DNA of 64,000 nucleotides from Acetobacteraceae bacterium (GTDB lineage Bacteria; Pseudomonadota; Alphaproteobacteria; Acetobacterales; Acetobacteraceae), in NCBI GenBank assembly GCA_003164135.1, contig PLSD01000066.1, positions 27,435-91,434 of the forward strand. Direction: 5' to 3'. Positions within the stretch are counted from its first letter, which is position 1. Every line of letters starts with the position of its first letter. Below are positions 59,937 through 64,000 of the stretch, in pieces. A program made the position numbers and the translations under genes. The notes under the pieces are model-generated. The model was given only the letters and a program-made list of their open reading frames with translations, was not told where the DNA came from and made no database searches.

Positions 59937-60683
59937 ATGAGCAGCAGTCCAGCACATGCGCCTGCCGGGCAATCCGCCAACCCATCCCGGGTTACGAATG
60001 GCGCGGAAATGGCGGCACTTCCGGCGGAAAACTCTGCGGATCCTTCAATGGAGGATATCCTTGCCTCGATCCGCAGGATCCTGAGCGAGGACGAGGACGA
60101 GGCCATGCCGCCCGAGCGCGAGGCCAGTCTCGATCCCGGTATGGCGCCAACTGCGGGGCCAATCGCGGGGCCAATCGCGGCAGCAAGCCCGCAACCATCT
60201 GAAAATACTGACGATGACGACGTGCTGGTGCTCGATCAGAGCATGATGGCCCCGCTGCCGCAAGCGCCATCACCGCCCGCCGTGATGCCTGAACCGCCCC
60301 CAGCTTTAACCGCCGCACCGGTCTCAATCGGATGGGAGCCCAAGATGGAACAAACTGAAACGATGCAGGCAGCGCCCCCGGCCCGGCCCGATTCCCGGCC
60401 CGATTCCCGGTCTGATTCTCGCTCTGATTCTCGCTCTGATTCTGGCCTAATCTCCAGTGAAACCGAGGTTGCCGCGGTGGCGTCGGTGGGCCAATTGATG
60501 CGCAGCCTGAACGCCGAGCGCCAGATGCCGGTCTATCGCGGCGGGCCGACTCTGGAAGACATGGCGTTGGAGACCATGCGCCCGATGCTGAAATCGTGGC
60601 TCGATCAAAATTTACCGGCGATGGTGGAACGTTTGGTGCGCGCCGAGATCGACCGCGTGACGGCGCGCGCTTTGGCGGGATAG
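59937..60683 (+). CDS. popZ: Polar organising protein PopZ (DUF2497)
   Basis: A 248-residue protein with the DUF2497 layout: an N-terminal helix PSMEDILASIRRILSEDEDE at about residues 37-56, a long acidic, Pro-rich linker, and a C-terminal oligomerisation region GGPTLEDMALETMRPMLKSWLDQNLPAMVERLVRAEIDRV. The linker contains a 12-bp tandem repeat. In Caulobacter, PopZ forms a polar matrix that anchors ParB-parS and cell-cycle regulators. A parS site lies 14 kb away. The usual downstream valS is replaced by eno. Confidence 0.9.
   Translation: MSSSPAHAPAGQSANPSRVTNGAEMAALPAENSADPSMEDILASIRRILSEDEDEAMPPEREASLDPGMAPTAGPIAGPIAAASPQPSENTDDDDVLVLDQSMMAPLPQAPSPPAVMPEPPPALTAAPVSIGWEPKMEQTETMQAAPPARPDSRPDSRSDSRSDSRSDSGLISSETEVAAVASVGQLMRSLNAERQMPVYRGGPTLEDMALETMRPMLKSWLDQNLPAMVERLVRAEIDRVTARALAG
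60386..60445 (+). repeat. 12-bp tandem repeat inside popZ
   Basis: Five units of the 12-mer GCCCGATTCCCG/CTCTGATTCTCG lie head to tail. The first two are nearly identical and the last three form a second sub-family. They encode a repeated Asp-Ser-Arg-Ser pattern in the linker. A smaller 12-bp pair encoding Ala-Gly-Pro-Ile lies upstream near 60,155. Copy number would be expected to vary between strains. Confidence 0.85.
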
Positions 60684-60733
60684 TAAATAGTTTCTGACGC
60701 TTCCCCCTGGCATTGTGCGGCGCGGTTTGATAG

Positions 60734-62047
<1,314 letters not shown>

Positions 62048-62051
62048 ACGG

Positions 62052-62069
62052 GCGGGGCTTCGGCCCCGC
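62052..62069. terminator. Hairpin after eno
   Basis: GCGGGGC-TTCG-GCCCCGC is a perfect 7-bp stem with a stable TTCG tetraloop, 5 bp after the enolase stop. A short T-run appears only about 25 bases later, so it may act as a terminator or as 3'-end protection. Confidence 0.6.
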
Positions 62070-62197
62070 TCATTCCGCGCCCGATTTTTACGCCGCGTTT
62101 CTTTCCGCGCCGCGAAATCACAATCGCGCTTTTATGCCGTGATTCTTAATCTCCGCCGCAATCGCCCGAACCGGGCGGTCTTTGGAGAACTGGTCAC

Positions 62198-62668
62198 ATG
62201 GCTATGGCTTCGCGCGAGATGCTGGTGCGTCATCATTTGGTGCCGGTGCAGGGTGAGGATGATCCCTTGATCCGGCTCGCCGCCTCCTATCGAGAGGGGC
62301 GGCGAGCCGTGATCTTCGGGCCCGACGTGGGTGTGGTCTGCGGGCTGATGCGGGTTGGGTATCTGCATGTGCTGGAGCTTCGCCGTGGCGAGGCAGCCCC
62401 GCAGGGGCAGGCGGATCTGGTGATCGTTGGCGGCAAGCTGGTTGATCAAGATGCCGGAATCGAGGATTTCATCGCGGTTATCACGCGGGCAAGGCGGGCG
62501 TTGACGGCGGGAGGACACGTGATCCTCAGCCTGCCGGTGCGGCGCGTCCCGGGGGTTACAGTCGCGATCCTGAGCGCTCTGCGCCAGGCCGGATTCCGGG
62601 CGCTGAAGCCCTTGTTCGAGCCGGGAAGAATCCTGGTTGCGGGTGAGCTGGGGTTGCAGGTGGCATGA
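62198..62668 (+). CDS. Small protein with a methyltransferase-like half domain
   Basis: A 156-residue protein. Residues from about 70 onward, ADLVIVGGKLVDQDAGIEDFIAVITRARRALTAGGHVILSLPV, resemble motifs IV to VI of SAM-dependent methyltransferases, while the N-terminal part (AVIFGPDVGVVCGLMRVGYLHVLEL) has no clear glycine-rich SAM loop. It may be a shortened or inactive relative. The stop overlaps the dapA ATG by 4 bp (ATGA), so the two are translationally coupled. I cannot assign a function. Confidence 0.65.
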   Translation: MAMASREMLVRHHLVPVQGEDDPLIRLAASYREGRRAVIFGPDVGVVCGLMRVGYLHVLELRRGEAAPQGQADLVIVGGKLVDQDAGIEDFIAVITRARRALTAGGHVILSLPVRRVPGVTVAILSALRQAGFRALKPLFEPGRILVAGELGLQVA

Positions 62669-63618
62669 ACCAGGCGGAGTTGGCCCAAATGGGCTTCGCG
62701 CAGAAGCTGCGCGGCTCGATCGTGGCGCTGCCAAGCTTTTTCACCGGCGACCGGCTTGATGTTAAGAGCTTCGCGGCATTGATCGAGCGGCAGATAGCAG
62801 GCGGCACCAACGGGCTGGTGGTGGCGGGCAGCACCGGCGAGGGCCAGGCGCTGGGGGCCGGGGAGCGGGAGCTGCTGCTCGTGATCGCATTCCAGGTGGC
62901 CAAGGGGCGGGCGCCGGTCATCGCGGGCTGCACCGCGCCTTCCACGCGGCTTGCCGAGGAGATGGCGCACGAGGCCACCGGAGTGGGGGCCGCCGGGCTG
63001 CTTTGTTCGCCGCCGCCCTACAGCAAGCCGACGCAAGAGGGCATCTTCGCGCACATCCGTGCCATCGCTCACGTCAGCGATCTGCCGGTGATATTATATG
63101 ACGTGCCGGCGCGAACGGGCGTGCGCGTGGCGGATGAGACGGTGGCGCGCCTGTTCGATGCGGGGCTGATCATGGCGCTGAAAGACGCCACCGGCGATCT
63201 GAGCCGTCCCGGCCGGCTGCGCGCCCTGTGCGGCTCCGGGTTGGTGCAGCTGTCCGGCGACGACGCCACTGCGGCGGCCCACCGCGCGACGGGCGGGGCG
63301 GGGTGCGTGTCGGTGGTTGCCAATCTGGCGCCGAAGCTGTGCTCGATCCTGCACGCGGCGTGGGACCGCGGAGATGTTGATACGTTTGAACGCATGCGCG
63401 ACCTGTTGGCCCCGCTGGTGGAAGCTCTGGGGCTGGAAAGCAACCCGATTCCCCTGAAAGCCGCGCTGGCGGAACTGGGAATCGGCGATGGCCGCATGCG
63501 CCTGCCGCTTACGCGCGCCACCAATGAAACCGTGTCGCGCATCGCGGCCGCGCTGCCCAAGGTGATGGTGGCCGAGAGCCAGATGCTCCGGCGGTCGCAG
63601 TATTTCTTGGCGGGGTAG
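62665..63618 (+). CDS. 4-hydroxy-tetrahydrodipicolinate synthase (DapA) family
   Basis: A 317-residue TIM-barrel aldolase. Tyr145 in ILYDVPART and Lys173 in IMALKDATGD are the catalytic pair, with the 28-residue spacing of DapA, and GLVVAGSTGEGQAL is the pyruvate-binding loop. The N-terminus is longer than in E. coli by about 12 residues. It condenses pyruvate with aspartate semialdehyde for lysine and diaminopimelate, unless it is one of the related aldolases of the family. It overlaps the upstream gene by 4 bp and is not followed by smpB as in many relatives. Confidence 0.85.
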   Translation: MNQAELAQMGFAQKLRGSIVALPSFFTGDRLDVKSFAALIERQIAGGTNGLVVAGSTGEGQALGAGERELLLVIAFQVAKGRAPVIAGCTAPSTRLAEEMAHEATGVGAAGLLCSPPPYSKPTQEGIFAHIRAIAHVSDLPVILYDVPARTGVRVADETVARLFDAGLIMALKDATGDLSRPGRLRALCGSGLVQLSGDDATAAAHRATGGAGCVSVVANLAPKLCSILHAAWDRGDVDTFERMRDLLAPLVEALGLESNPIPLKAALAELGIGDGRMRLPLTRATNETVSRIAAALPKVMVAESQMLRRSQYFLAG

Positions 63619-63757
63619 AAAGTCCTTTTCGCCGGGCCTTTCGGAAATGACGGCTGATCACGATCGGGGTCGCGCGCGGGGGGCAGTTGGTCTAAGCTGA
63701 TCGCCGGGCGCAATCGGACCGGCCAAGAATGAGCCGGCCACGAGGGAGACGCACGGA

Positions 63758-64000
63758 ATGAAATGGAACATTCTCGCGGTGGGGCTCGCGCTGGCCCTGG
63801 TTGGCGCCGCGTCCGCGACCGATTATCCGGCCCCGCAAGCGCCAGTGATCCCTGATGGCGCGGGCTATGTTTCGGTGCCGGGCGCCCTGGTACCGGCCGA
63901 CCCACAGCACGACTACAAGGCGATCATCAACGCGGAGCACGCCGCAAGCAGCCCGTCGCAGCCGCTGGGGGCGCTGGAGTCCGACGTGAAGAACTCTCAA
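63758..64000 (+). CDS. Exported protein, 3' end outside window (possibly DsrE-like)
   Basis: An ATG at 63,758 with GAGGGA upstream opens a frame that runs to the window end (81 codons). A signal sequence (MKWNILAVGLALALVGAASA) is followed by YPAPQAPVIPDGAGYVSVPGALVPADPQHDYKAIINAEH. The pattern of a Val-Pro-Gly-Ala start, a PDP-x-H-x-Y-K-A segment and the acidic continuation reminds me of exported DsrE-family proteins, but this is tentative because only the first third is visible. Confidence 0.5.
   Translation, partial: MKWNILAVGLALALVGAASATDYPAPQAPVIPDGAGYVSVPGALVPADPQHDYKAIINAEHAASSPSQPLGALESDVKNSQ

Overview
The window is high-GC bacterial DNA that most likely comes from an alphaproteobacterium. 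The clearest markers are a PopZ-type (DUF2497) polar organiser at 59.9-60.7 kb, its pcm-tolC-popZ neighbourhood, and an exact chromosomal-type parS palindrome at 45,737-45,752. An acidophilic or acetic-acid-type lineage (Acetobacteraceae) or a sphingomonad-like lineage are both possible, but the sequence alone does not decide this.

From 1 bp to about 44.5 kb the window is a large catabolic region. It is built from CoA-ester chemistry (acyl-CoA dehydrogenases, thiolase, FadB-like protein, class III CoA-transferase/racemase), seven short-chain dehydrogenases across the whole window (six of them here), two luciferase-like flavin oxidoreductases, an old yellow enzyme, a KstD-like flavoprotein, a 2Fe-2S ferredoxin, hydrolases (two alpha/beta hydrolases, FAH, SMP-30) and SnoaL-fold proteins. 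A TetR gene (7,966-8,646) ends a leftward seven-gene block and faces a rightward Rieske block across a perfect 7-3-7 palindrome. At 12.3-19.2 kb lies a DUF1302-DUF1329-YCF48-MMPL set, a suite known from steroid, terpenoid and other hydrophobic-substrate degraders, followed by the KstD-like gene and a strong terminator. A beta-oxidation operon follows at 21.1-28.2 kb, then an OYE-phosphatase-dehydrogenase-SDR-lactonase operon at 29.7-35.7 kb. A MarR/methyltransferase pair, an orphan NorE/NorF-like membrane module, and a leftward group of two CrtC-like proteins with a kinase-fold protein close the region. The pathway substrate is probably a polycyclic or branched hydrophobic compound, but it is not identified.

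The most unusual item is the Rieske pair at 8.7-10.7 kb. The first protein has an intact 2Fe-2S Rieske motif but no recognisable mononuclear-iron motif. The second has the mononuclear-iron motif of a Rieske oxygenase but has lost all Rieske ligands. Together they look like one oxygenase split over two polypeptides.

From about 44.6 to 52.5 kb the genes look like core chromosome: a beta-propeller protein, parS, a DadA/PuuB-like oxidase, a cytochrome c behind an FNR/FixK-type box, an SDR, a universal stress protein, a pirin, a DegP-type protease and tRNA-Thr(CGT). Codon choice here is strikingly rich in GGG/CGG. From 52.5 kb to the right end come housekeeping and stress genes: GNAT, DEAD-box helicase, truncated haemoglobin, modBC, pcm, tolC, popZ, eno and dapA.
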